The notes beneath the pieces were generated by a model. That model searched no databases, was not told the origin of the DNA, and worked only from the letters and a program-made list of their open reading frames with translations. The translations under genes were made by a program, and so were the position numbers. From a bacterium Scap17 (lineage in GTDB: Bacteria; Pseudomonadota; Gammaproteobacteria; Pseudomonadales; Halomonadaceae), in the NCBI GenBank assembly GCA_013376735.1, contig VINJ01000001.1, forward strand, positions 248,001 to 312,000: a DNA stretch of 64,000 nt, written 5' to 3'. Shown in pieces: positions 26,051-33,917 of this stretch. Every line of letters starts with the position of its first letter. The first letter of the stretch is position 1.

Positions 26051-26800
26051 ATGGATTTCAGCTGGTTATCGGACCCCTATTATCAGGAATCGCTGTGGAC
26101 AGGGCTGATCAATACCCTGGTGCTGCTGCTGGTGTCGGCCGTGCTCGGCTTCACGCTGGCGGTCGGCATGGCGATGGCGCGCATCAAGGGCCCCAGGCCG
26201 CTCGCCTGGCTGGCCAGTGGCGTCTCCATCGTGATGCGTGGCACGCCCCTGCTGGTGCAGCTGTTCTTCTTCTATTACGGCATCGGTCGCCTGCTGGAGG
26301 GCATTCCCGGCATTCGCGAGAGCATGTTCTGGGGCATCCTGCGTGATCCGTTCTTCTACGCCACCCTGACCTTCACCCTCTCGGTGGGCGCCTACTCCGG
26401 TGAAGTCCTGCGCGGGGCGCTGCTCAGCGTGCCGCCGGGCGAGCGGGAAGCCGGGCGTGCCTTCGGCATGGGGCCGTTTCAGGTCTTCAGTCGCCTGTGG
26501 CTGCCGCGCGCCATCCAGCTGTGCCTGCCGACCCTGACCGGCGAGATGATCCTGCTGCTCAAGTCGGTGCCGCTGGTCTCGACGATCGCCATGATGGACC
26601 TGCTGCAGGTCGCCAACATCATCCGCGACGAGAACTTCCTCACCTACGAGCCGCTGCTGTTCATCGGCGCCATCTACCTCGTGCTGACCATCCTGCTGAC
26701 CCTGTGCCTGCGTCAGGTCGAACTCAACTTCCCCGGAGTACGCGCCCAGGCACGCAGCGGCGGGTGGCTGTCGCGCCTGCGCCAGCCAAGGCCCGCCTGA
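26051..26800 (+). CDS. amino acid ABC transporter permease (HisM-like)
   Basis: A 249-residue permease with five hydrophobic segments and the signature MRGTPLLVQLFFFYYGIG. The coupling loop is EAGRAFGMGPFQVFSRLWLPRAIQL. It starts one base after the stop of the HisQ-like gene and ends the operon, which is followed by a large nested hairpin. Confidence 0.9.
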   Translation: MDFSWLSDPYYQESLWTGLINTLVLLLVSAVLGFTLAVGMAMARIKGPRPLAWLASGVSIVMRGTPLLVQLFFFYYGIGRLLEGIPGIRESMFWGILRDPFFYATLTFTLSVGAYSGEVLRGALLSVPPGEREAGRAFGMGPFQVFSRLWLPRAIQLCLPTLTGEMILLLKSVPLVSTIAMMDLLQVANIIRDENFLTYEPLLFIGAIYLVLTILLTLCLRQVELNFPGVRAQARSGGWLSRLRQPRPA

Positions 26801-26830
26801 GGCCACTCGCCTGGCGGGCATTGCTGATTT

Positions 26831-26903
26831 CCCGCAGATAATCTCTCTTGCACACGAATAAGCCGAGTCAGTCGACTCGGCGTCTTCGTGTGCTTTCTGC
26901 GGG
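26831..26903 (+). terminator. three-tier nested hairpin after ABC operon
   Basis: Three successive perfect 8-bp stems are nested: CCCGCAGA with TCTGCGGG, CACACGAA with TTCGTGTG, and GCCGAGTC with GACTCGGC around AGTC. It may end the amino acid transporter transcript. The size and symmetry also fit a mobile palindromic repeat or a structured RNA. Confidence 0.6.
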
Positions 26904-26980
26904 GTGCGCTTCTGGTCATCCGCATACTTTTCGGTATAGGCAATCCACGCCGACTGCACAGCATGATAGGTATCGCCCTC

Positions 26981-27032
26981 TTGATTCCAAAGGGAATCAA
27001 ATTGGCGCTGATTTGATGTGATATGGAATCAC
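26981..27032. promoter_or_regulatory. two upstream activator sites
   Basis: A perfect 20-bp palindrome TTGATTCCAAAGGGAATCAA lies at 26981-27000. A degenerate copy of the same form, TTGAT-N7-GGAATCAC, lies at 27013-27032, 32 bp downstream. They sit about 80-130 bp upstream of a -24/-12 promoter, which suits a sigma-54 activator, most likely the one encoded at the end of the operon. Confidence 0.7.
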
Positions 27033-27114
27033 CTCTAGACCATCGGCGTAGCGACCTTGGGAGGGGGCTGAGAATAATACTAGCAATATCAGCAGGTTGT
27101 AAGACGAATGGAGC

Positions 27115-27130
27115 TGGCATAGCGCTTGCT
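27115..27130 (+). promoter_or_regulatory. sigma-54 (-24/-12) promoter
   Basis: TGGCATAGCGCTTGCT has GG and GC separated by exactly 10 bases and matches the TGGCA and TTGCT consensus halves. It lies 63 bp upstream of the alcohol dehydrogenase ATG. Confidence 0.85.
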
Positions 27131-27192
27131 ATCCACAGTGACAAGAGACGCGGTCAGCGGATTCATCTCGTCACTCACCAAAGGATATCGCC

Positions 27193-28362
27193 ATGAGTAT
27201 CGCCAGCTTCAAATCTGCCAATCGTCTGATCACCGGGCAACAAGCCTCGACTCGCCTTGCCGAGGAGGTCGTGCGACTGGGCATGCATTCGCCGATGTTG
27301 GTCACCGACCCTGGTGTATTGGGGTCCGGAACACTGGAGCCGATCAAGGCTCAGTTGGATGACCTCAAGGCCAGAGGACACCTGACGGACTATCGCATCT
27401 TCAGTGATGTCAGCGCCGAGCCTGAAGTGCATATCGTCGAGGACTGCATGAGCAGCTACCGCGAGGGAGGCTGCGATGGCCTGATCGCGGTAGGGGGTGG
27501 CAGTGCGATGGATATCGCCAAGTGCGTGGCGGTGTATGCGACCCATGATGGTGACCTCGAGAGCCTGTTTGGCGAGAACAAGGCACGTGTCCGCGGTGCA
27601 CCACTTGTCGCCATGCCGACGACATCAGGCACCGGGTCCGAGGTGACCAACATCGGAATTCTGTCTGATACCGAAGCGAGGATGAAGAAAGGCATCGTCA
27701 ATGATTACTTGCTGCCGGATGTCGCCATCGTGGCCCCGGAGCTGACGGTGAGCTGCCCCCGTCATGTCACTGCCGCCAGCGGTGTCGATGCGCTCGTCCA
27801 CGCCATCGAAGCCTATCTTTCCAATTTCGCCACGCCGATCACTGATGCACTGGCCATCAAGGCCATGCGTCTGATCATCAAGGCCTTGCCCAAGGCCTAT
27901 GCCAATCCTGCCAACCTCAAGGCGCGTGAAGACATGGCGACTGGCAGTCTGCTGGCCGGGATGGCATTCGGAAATGCCGGTGTCGGGGCGGTGCACGCCC
28001 TGGCCTATCCGTTGGGAGGGCGCTACCACCTGCCACATGGGGTAACCAACGCACTGCTGTTGCCCCACGTGATGCGCTGGAATGCACTGGCTTGTGTCGA
28101 GCGCTTCCGGGACATTGCGGAGGCCCTCGATACCCCACATCGCAAGCTCAAGGATGAAGCGACTGCCGAACTGGTCGTCGAGCGACTGCATGCGCTATGT
28201 CGTGATGTGGACATCCCCGGCGGCCTGCGCCATTTCGACATCCCCGAAGAGGACATTCCCTCTCTTGCGGCAGATGCTTTCAAGGTCGAACGCCTGCTGC
28301 GCAACAATCCACGTCAGCTCAGCCAGGCCGATATCGAGAGTATCTATCGCGCGGCCTACTGA
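27193..28362 (+). CDS. iron-containing alcohol dehydrogenase
   Basis: A 389-residue group III dehydrogenase. The dinucleotide motif is GGGSAMD (residues 101-107). Metal ligands match FucO spacing: Asp199, His203, His268 and His282 (GVDALVHAIEAY; HALAYPLGGRYHLPHG). The substrate is an alcohol or aldehyde not identifiable from sequence. It is the first gene of an operon with an SLC23-like permease and a sigma-54 activator and lies behind a strong -24/-12 promoter, so it is probably induced by the compound transported. AAAGGA precedes the ATG. Confidence 0.9.
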   Translation: MSIASFKSANRLITGQQASTRLAEEVVRLGMHSPMLVTDPGVLGSGTLEPIKAQLDDLKARGHLTDYRIFSDVSAEPEVHIVEDCMSSYREGGCDGLIAVGGGSAMDIAKCVAVYATHDGDLESLFGENKARVRGAPLVAMPTTSGTGSEVTNIGILSDTEARMKKGIVNDYLLPDVAIVAPELTVSCPRHVTAASGVDALVHAIEAYLSNFATPITDALAIKAMRLIIKALPKAYANPANLKAREDMATGSLLAGMAFGNAGVGAVHALAYPLGGRYHLPHGVTNALLLPHVMRWNALACVERFRDIAEALDTPHRKLKDEATAELVVERLHALCRDVDIPGGLRHFDIPEEDIPSLAADAFKVERLLRNNPRQLSQADIESIYRAAY

Positions 28363-28437
28363 AGCGCTGAATCTTCTTTCTGAACACCATCTCCACCAAG
28401 GGTGCAGATGCATAACGATAACAACAGGAACGCCATC

Positions 28438-29895
28438 ATGAGCCACTGGAAAACCCGCCAGCCCGGTGAGGAAAGCCCCTACTTCGCGCTGGGGCTCTTC
28501 AAGATCCGTCTTCCCTTCCTGCACTACCGTTTCGAACTGCCCGACTACCTGCAAGGGTTGTTGATGTGCGCGGTGGATCTCGCCGCCATCCCGTTGATGA
28601 CGGAGCTCCTGGGCATGCCGTTCGAGGCCGCACTGGCCATCGTGATGCTCAATGGTCTGCTGTATCTGGTTCACCACCTGCTGGGCGACCCGGTCATTCC
28701 CGGCTGGATCACGCCGGCCATTCCACTGTTGATGGCCTATGTGGCGACCTTCCCGGAGGGGGAGGCGCGGGTGCATGCCTTGATTGCCTTCCAGCTGATG
28801 CTCGGGATACTGGCTATCGTGCTCGGGCGAACGGGGCTGGCCAGCAAGGTGGTCAACATGATCCCCTCGGCGATCAAGGCTGGCATCATCATGGGCGCGG
28901 GGTTGGCCGCAATCAGCGTGGTCTTCAAAGAAGGCGGGCGTTTCGATACTTATCCCATCACCATCAGCATCGCGGTAGGTCTGGCTTTCTACATCATCTT
29001 CTCGCGTCATTTCGCCAAGCTGAAGACCACGAATCCGTTCTGGGGCAATCTCGGCAAGCTGGGAATCTTCCCGATCATCCTGCTGGCGATCGTCGTCGCT
29101 CCGCTGGTGGGTGAGGCCGCATGGCCGGATGTGCAGTGGGGCTTCAGCCAACCTGATTTCGTGACCATGTTCAGCCAGTACACTGTCTTCGGTGTCGGCT
29201 TGCCGCCGCTGGCGATGTTCCTGACGGCGCTGCCGACCGTGCTGGCTGCCTATATCGTGCTGTTCGGCGATGTTCTGCAGTCCAAGGCACTGGTCGAGGA
29301 AGCTGATGAATCGCGCCCCGACGAGAAGATCGACTACGACGCCAACCGTGCGCACATGATCTTCGGCGGGCGCAATACCCTGATGAGTCTCTTCGGCCCG
29401 GACGTCACCATGTGTGGCCCGCTGTGGGCTGCCATGCAGGTGGTGGTGGTCGAACGCTACAAGGAAGGCAAGCAGGCGATGCATTCGCTGTTCGGTGGCT
29501 CGGGCTCATTCCGCTGGGGTACCAATACCGGGCTACTGCTGTTGCCCATCGTCAGTCTGGTCCAGCCCATCCTAGGGATAGCATTGGCGCTGACGCTGTT
29601 GATCCAGGGCTATGTCAGCGTGCGCTTGGGCATTCTGGAAGCGCGTAGCCAGCGCGACCTGGGCATTGCCGGGGTGATCGCCGCCGTACTGGTCATCAAG
29701 GGGGCTGCCTGGGCCTTCGGGATCGGCATTGCGCTGTGTCTGCTGATCTACGGCAAGCGCTTCTTCTCCGGCGAGATCGATGAGACCTTCAGTCGTGATA
29801 TCGGCAAGTCGGATATCGCGCCGGCCGACAGCAAGACGGCAAGCCTGTCCTCGACAGGTGCCGCCTCGACAGACTCCCCGACGTCCTCGCATTGA
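28438..29895 (+). CDS. SLC23/NCS2-like permease
   Basis: A 485-residue integral membrane protein with about 12-14 hydrophobic segments. The pattern (DYLQGLLMCAVDLAAIPLM, PGWITPAIPLLMAYV, a late LFGGSGSFRWGTNTG loop) resembles uncharacterised SLC23/xanthine-uracil-type carriers, but the ligand is unknown. The C-terminal 40 residues are hydrophilic and Ser/Thr-rich. An ATG at 28402 is also in frame; the one at 28438 has AGGAAC upstream and begins the conserved part. Its stop overlaps an in-frame extension of the regulator gene. Operon context implies import of the alcohol dehydrogenase substrate or its precursor. Confidence 0.75.
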   Translation: MSHWKTRQPGEESPYFALGLFKIRLPFLHYRFELPDYLQGLLMCAVDLAAIPLMTELLGMPFEAALAIVMLNGLLYLVHHLLGDPVIPGWITPAIPLLMAYVATFPEGEARVHALIAFQLMLGILAIVLGRTGLASKVVNMIPSAIKAGIIMGAGLAAISVVFKEGGRFDTYPITISIAVGLAFYIIFSRHFAKLKTTNPFWGNLGKLGIFPIILLAIVVAPLVGEAAWPDVQWGFSQPDFVTMFSQYTVFGVGLPPLAMFLTALPTVLAAYIVLFGDVLQSKALVEEADESRPDEKIDYDANRAHMIFGGRNTLMSLFGPDVTMCGPLWAAMQVVVVERYKEGKQAMHSLFGGSGSFRWGTNTGLLLLPIVSLVQPILGIALALTLLIQGYVSVRLGILEARSQRDLGIAGVIAAVLVIKGAAWAFGIGIALCLLIYGKRFFSGEIDETFSRDIGKSDIAPADSKTASLSSTGAASTDSPTSSH

Positions 29896-29960
29896 CGTAT
29901 CGTGACCCCATGTCCCCCCGCTGCCTGAGCGCGCGGGGGGTTCTGCCGGGGGAGTCGTCA

Positions 29961-31595
29961 ATGCAGAACGTGGAGCAGGATCTCAGGCTGGAAGCAGCGT
30001 TGGCGTTGCTGGAGCGCCAATCATTGGAGGCCGTCAAGGTCATCGACACACGTGGTGAGGTGATCGGTGTCTTGACGCGTCAGGAGGTGGAGTCCACCGC
30101 GGAACTCAAGGAACGCCTCGCGCTCTCCAGGCAGCGGGGCAGCGCCACCGGGAGGAATGCCACGGAAGTTGGCGCCGATCCGGCGTCTGATCTGCTGGCT
30201 CAGGTGCCGACCCAGCGTCTGCTGGATGCCCTGCATGACGGTGTCTACATCACCGATGGGCGAGGCGTGACCGTCGCCATCAATCAGGCCTATGAGCGTA
30301 TTACCGGGCTCAAGCGCAGTGACGTGCTGGGGCATCACATGCAGGAGCTGGTGCGCCGGGGGTATATCTCCAAGTCGGTGTCATTGGAGGTCATCCGTGA
30401 CGGCAAGCCCGTCACCCTCGTGCAGAGCCTGCGCGATGGCCGCAAGATCCTGGTCAGCGGCCTGCCGATGCTGGCCCACGACGGCTCCCTGAGCCACGTG
30501 GTCACCAGCGTGCGCGATATCACCGAGCTGCTGCGCGCCAAGCATGCGCAGGAGCAGCTGCGTCAACTGCACTCCCTGCATGACACCTACAGCGTCAGCT
30601 CCGGGACGGATGAACAGTCGCTGGAACTGGTGACCAGTGACGCCACTGCCGACTGTTTCGCGTTGGCGGAACGCGTGGCTGCCACTGATGTGAAGGTGCT
30701 GATCCAGGGCGAGACGGGCACGGGCAAGACACTGCTGGCCCGCTATCTTCACGAGCACAGCACGCGTGCGGAGGGGGTATTCCTTGAGCTCAACTGTGCT
30801 GCATTACCGGAAGGGCTGCTGGAAGCCGAGCTGTTCGGCTATGCGCCCGGCGCCTTCACCGGGGCAAACGCACGTGGCAAGCAGGGTCTTCTGGACGTCG
30901 CCAATGGTGGCACGCTCTTCCTGGATGAGATCGGTGATCTGCCGCTGTCATTGCAGGCCAAGTTGTTGAAGGTCGTCGAGGAGCAGCGTTTCATGCCTGT
31001 CGGCGGGACAGAGCTTCGGCGCACCAACGTCCGTCTGCTGACTGCCTCGCATCATGATCTGGCTGCTCGGGTGAAGGAGGGGCGCTTCCGGGAAGACCTC
31101 TACTATCGCCTGAGTGTCGTGCCCATCACGCTGCCACCATTGCGTGAGCGGCGCAGCGAAGTGATTCCGCTGCTGCAGCATTATCTCCGCCATTTCTGTC
31201 AGCGTCATGCTCTGGTCCGGCGCCTTGATCCTGAAGTGCTCGAGCTACTGGGCGGCCATGCATGGCCCGGTAATATCCGTGAGTTGATCAATCTGGTGGA
31301 GCGCCTCGTGGTGACCACCATCAGCGAAGTGATCACATCCGATGTCCTGCCGGCAGAGTATCTTGCGGCGCATGCCAGTTCAGGGTGGGAGGATTCGATG
31401 ATACCCGACGTGATGACCGCCTCGGGGGATGGCACACCGGAGCGCACGCTGAAGGAACATACCGAAGCTCTGGAGCGGCGCTTGATCGAGCAGGCCCTGG
31501 AGAAGCACCGCACCACTCGCGCTGCGGCGGCATCACTGGGGATCAACCAGTCGACGCTGGTCAAGAAGATGCAGAAGTTCACCCACACGCCCTGA
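29961..31595 (+). CDS. sigma-54-dependent activator with PAS domain
   Basis: A 544-residue enhancer-binding protein. N-terminal residues 1-70 hold a short CBS- or PAS-like segment, followed by a PAS domain near 80-200 (LLDALHDGVYITDGRGVTVAINQAYERITGL). The AAA+ domain has Walker A GETGTGKT, GAFTGA (APGAFTGANARG), Walker B TLFLDEIGD and WPGNIRELINL. The C-terminal helix-turn-helix is HRTTRAAAASLGINQSTLVKKMQKF, as in TyrR/PrpR relatives. The ATG at 29961 follows GGGGGAG. The gene lies at the end of the operon it presumably activates. Confidence 0.88.
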   Translation: MQNVEQDLRLEAALALLERQSLEAVKVIDTRGEVIGVLTRQEVESTAELKERLALSRQRGSATGRNATEVGADPASDLLAQVPTQRLLDALHDGVYITDGRGVTVAINQAYERITGLKRSDVLGHHMQELVRRGYISKSVSLEVIRDGKPVTLVQSLRDGRKILVSGLPMLAHDGSLSHVVTSVRDITELLRAKHAQEQLRQLHSLHDTYSVSSGTDEQSLELVTSDATADCFALAERVAATDVKVLIQGETGTGKTLLARYLHEHSTRAEGVFLELNCAALPEGLLEAELFGYAPGAFTGANARGKQGLLDVANGGTLFLDEIGDLPLSLQAKLLKVVEEQRFMPVGGTELRRTNVRLLTASHHDLAARVKEGRFREDLYYRLSVVPITLPPLRERRSEVIPLLQHYLRHFCQRHALVRRLDPEVLELLGGHAWPGNIRELINLVERLVVTTISEVITSDVLPAEYLAAHASSGWEDSMIPDVMTASGDGTPERTLKEHTEALERRLIEQALEKHRTTRAAAASLGINQSTLVKKMQKFTHTP

Positions 31596-31707
31596 AGCCG
31601 GCAGTGCTGCCCGGGCCTTTGCTCATCCTCGCCCCTCTCTTTACGCCTCTTCAATACTCCCTCGAAGAGCGTGTCGCCGTTTTCTTTCACGGCTTGTCCC
31701 TCAGGCC

Positions 31708-31889
31708 CCGAAACCGGCCAGCCTGCTGACTGGCACCGAAACCTGCCAGCTCTTCAACTTGCTCCGAAGCCAGCAAGCTCTTCAACTGGCTCCGAACCCG
31801 GCCAGCCTGCTGACTGGCTCCGAAGCCAGCAAGCTCTTCAACTGGTCCCGAAACCGGCCAGCTTTCTAACTGGCACCGAAACCTGCCAG
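31708..31889. repeat. 28-bp tandem repeat, 6.5 copies, overlapping tetR 3' end
   Basis: Units of 28 bp start with CCGAA at 31708, 31736, 31764, 31792, 31820, 31848 and 31876 (last one partial). Each unit contains a GCCAGC or GCAAGC half and an ACTGGC or ACTTGC half, so adjacent units can fold into hairpins. The rightmost unit and a half encode the last eight residues and stop of the TetR gene on the minus strand. No spacers are present, so it is not a CRISPR. Confidence 0.95.
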
Positions 31890-32543
31890 AAAGACGCGCA
31901 CGCAGCGTCTGACATGTGGGCGGAGTTGTTCGGGGCTTGCGGTGTCGGGTGGGCAGCCGAGCAGGGCGTCGACATGTAGCGGGTTGAGCAGCATGCCGGT
32001 GAGCAGGTTGGCGGCGGCCAGCGGTTCCTGGCCGAGGCCGGTGGGCGGCAGGTGGCCCTGGGCGACCTGACGCGACAGGTAGCCTGCCAGGCGTTGTCGG
32101 GTCAGCTTGGGGCCGTTGTCGAGGAACAGCTTGCCGAGCTGCGGATTGCGGCCGCTCTCGAAGGCGAGGCCACGGAACAGGCGGATCAGCTCGGGCGCGA
32201 GGGCCAGCGCCAGCATCGCCATGCCGAAGTCTTCCAGTGCTTCCTCGACACTGCGTGTCTCGTTGGCTTCGTGGTCCATCACCGACCACACCGTCTGCGC
32301 CTCCTGCTGCATCACGGCCAGAAACAGGCCGTCCTTGTTGCCGAAATTACGATACAGCGTTGCCAGTGATCCGCCGGCCTGCCGGGCGATCTCATTGATG
32401 CTGGTCGCGGCGAAGCCGTGTTCGAGGAAATGTTCGCGCGCGACTTCCAGCTGGCGTTTGCGGCGTGCTTCCCCGCGCGGTGAGGCGCGAGTCGTGGTGC
32501 TTCCCGAGTCAGGGCCGGTCTCTGATGAGGGCGAATCAGTCAT
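31866..32543 (-). CDS. TetR/AcrR-family repressor
   Basis: A 225-residue regulator. The N-terminal helix-turn-helix (residues about 30-75) contains FLEHGFAATSINEIARQAGGSLATLYRNFGNKDGLF. The first 25 residues are Ser/Thr-rich and may not be structured. The C-terminal ligand domain is unassigned. It is divergent from an emrA-emrB pair with a palindrome between them, so it most likely represses that efflux system. The last codons (LAGFGAS and stop) lie inside the 28-bp repeat array, so copy-number changes could alter the C-terminus. Confidence 0.9.
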   Translation of the reverse strand: MTDSPSSETGPDSGSTTTRASPRGEARRKRQLEVAREHFLEHGFAATSINEIARQAGGSLATLYRNFGNKDGLFLAVMQQEAQTVWSVMDHEANETRSVEEALEDFGMAMLALALAPELIRLFRGLAFESGRNPQLGKLFLDNGPKLTRQRLAGYLSRQVAQGHLPPTGLGQEPLAAANLLTGMLLNPLHVDALLGCPPDTASPEQLRPHVRRCVRVFLAGFGAS

Positions 32544-32646
32544 GTGAGTGTCCTGTCTGTGATCCGGAAACCGCCTGAAACAGGCAAGGTTGCGATATTG
32601 CGAACGAGAGACGCTGTCTGTCGAAACTGTCGGGGCTGCCTCAAGT

Positions 32647-32668
32647 AAGTGTAGTATTTATTACACTT
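32647..32668. promoter_or_regulatory. palindromic operator for TetR repressor
   Basis: AAGTGTA and TACACTT form perfect 7-bp arms around an 8-bp AT-rich spacer, between the divergent tetR and emrA-like starts. Length and form are typical of TetR-family operators. The surrounding AT-rich sequence could hold the promoters of both genes. Confidence 0.7.
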
Positions 32669-32787
32669 TGTGGCGATGCAAGATGACTGCCGTGGCCTGG
32701 GCGCTCGCAAGCGCCGTGGCGGCCTCATCCGCAGCGTCGGACAGATTACACGCCTGTCCCCGACAGGCAGCAAGAGAGAGTCACCGA

Positions 32788-33915
32788 ATGAACAAGGCTG
32801 GCAAGGGTGTCGTGGCACTCATCGTGGTGGCGGGCGTGATCGCTGGCGGAGTGATGGGGGTCGAATGGTGGCAGGTCAGGCGCTTCATGCAGGAGACCGA
32901 CAACGCCTATGTGCGCACCGACAGCGTCGCGGTGCGCTCCGAGATCACCGCGCGGGTGACGCGCATGCTGGTGCATGACAACCAGCCGGTGAAGAAGGGG
33001 CAGCTGCTGGTGCAGCTGGATGACGAAGATGCCAGGGCCAATCTGGACCAGGCCAGTGCCGCGCTGGACAACGCCCGCACCGGGGAAGTCCAGGCCGAGC
33101 GTCAGCTGGACCTGCAGGGCGCGAAGATCGACGAGGCCAAGGCTGCGCTGGCCTCGGCCAAGGCCGAACGCGATCAGGCTGCGTTGCATCTCAAGCGCTC
33201 AAGAAGCTTGGAGAGCCGCAGCTACGCCTCGCGTCAGACCTATGAGGATGATCAGGTCACCCTGCGCACCGCCGAGGCCAAGGTGGCGCAGCAGAACGCT
33301 GCACTGGCGTCCGCGCGTCAGCAGCTGGAGGTCTACAAGGCGCAGCTGGAGTCGGCGCGTGCCAAGGTGGTGTCGGCGGCGGCGGATCTCGCCTACGCGC
33401 GCCACCAGCTGGAGAAGACCTCGATCTACGCGCCGCAGGATGGCGTGGTCGGCAATCGCAGTGTCGAGGTGGGCACCATGGCCAGCGCCTCGCTGACCCT
33501 GATGCAGCTGGTGCCGGTGAAGAGCGCCTATGTGGTGGCCAACTACAAGGAAACCCAGACCGAGCGCATGCGCGTCGGTCAGCCGGTCAGTCTCGAGGTG
33601 GATGCCTACCCGGATATCGAGTTTGAGGGCGTGGTGGATAGCCTGGCGCCGGCGACCGGCACCGAGTTCAGTCTGCTGCCGACCGACAACGCCACCGGCA
33701 ACTTCAACAAGATCGTCCAGCGCGTACCGGTGCGCATTCGCCTGACCGGCCCTGTGGATGCGCTGCCGCGTCTGCGTGCTGGCCTGTCGGTCATCCCCAG
33801 TGTCGATACGCGTGAACTGCCGGACACCGGCAACTATGCCGTCGATAGCCTCTCCAGGGACGTCATCGCGCCCGATGCCGCGCAGGTCGCCAGCGCTGAT
33901 CGCGGAGCGCAGTAA
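32788..33915 (+). CDS. EmrA/HlyD-type efflux periplasmic adaptor
   Basis: A 375-residue membrane-fusion protein. A single N-terminal transmembrane anchor (residues 8-27) is followed by a barrel-sandwich hybrid half (AYVRTDSVAVRSEITARVTRMLVHDNQPVKKGQLLVQLD), a long coiled-coil hairpin (about residues 80-210) and the second half (LEKTSIYAPQDGVVGNRSVEVGTMAS). It links the inner-membrane DHA2 pump encoded next to an outer-membrane TolC-like channel that is not in the window. The ATG at 32788 was chosen because the anchor starts there. Control by the divergent TetR is inferred. Confidence 0.9.
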   Translation: MNKAGKGVVALIVVAGVIAGGVMGVEWWQVRRFMQETDNAYVRTDSVAVRSEITARVTRMLVHDNQPVKKGQLLVQLDDEDARANLDQASAALDNARTGEVQAERQLDLQGAKIDEAKAALASAKAERDQAALHLKRSRSLESRSYASRQTYEDDQVTLRTAEAKVAQQNAALASARQQLEVYKAQLESARAKVVSAAADLAYARHQLEKTSIYAPQDGVVGNRSVEVGTMASASLTLMQLVPVKSAYVVANYKETQTERMRVGQPVSLEVDAYPDIEFEGVVDSLAPATGTEFSLLPTDNATGNFNKIVQRVPVRIRLTGPVDALPRLRAGLSVIPSVDTRELPDTGNYAVDSLSRDVIAPDAAQVASADRGAQ

Positions 33916-33917
33916 GC

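Larger units (their letters stand above)
26801..27192. other. control region before alcohol dehydrogenase operon
   Basis: No gene is visible in these 392 bp. The left half holds a nested hairpin (26831-26903). The right half holds two upstream activator sites (26981-27032) and a -24/-12 promoter (27115-27130), listed separately. Confidence 0.75.

Noticed and set aside
31708-31889. CRISPR array with 28-bp repeats
   Set aside because: The units are directly adjacent with no unique spacers, and the array continues the end of a coding sequence. It is a tandem minisatellite.
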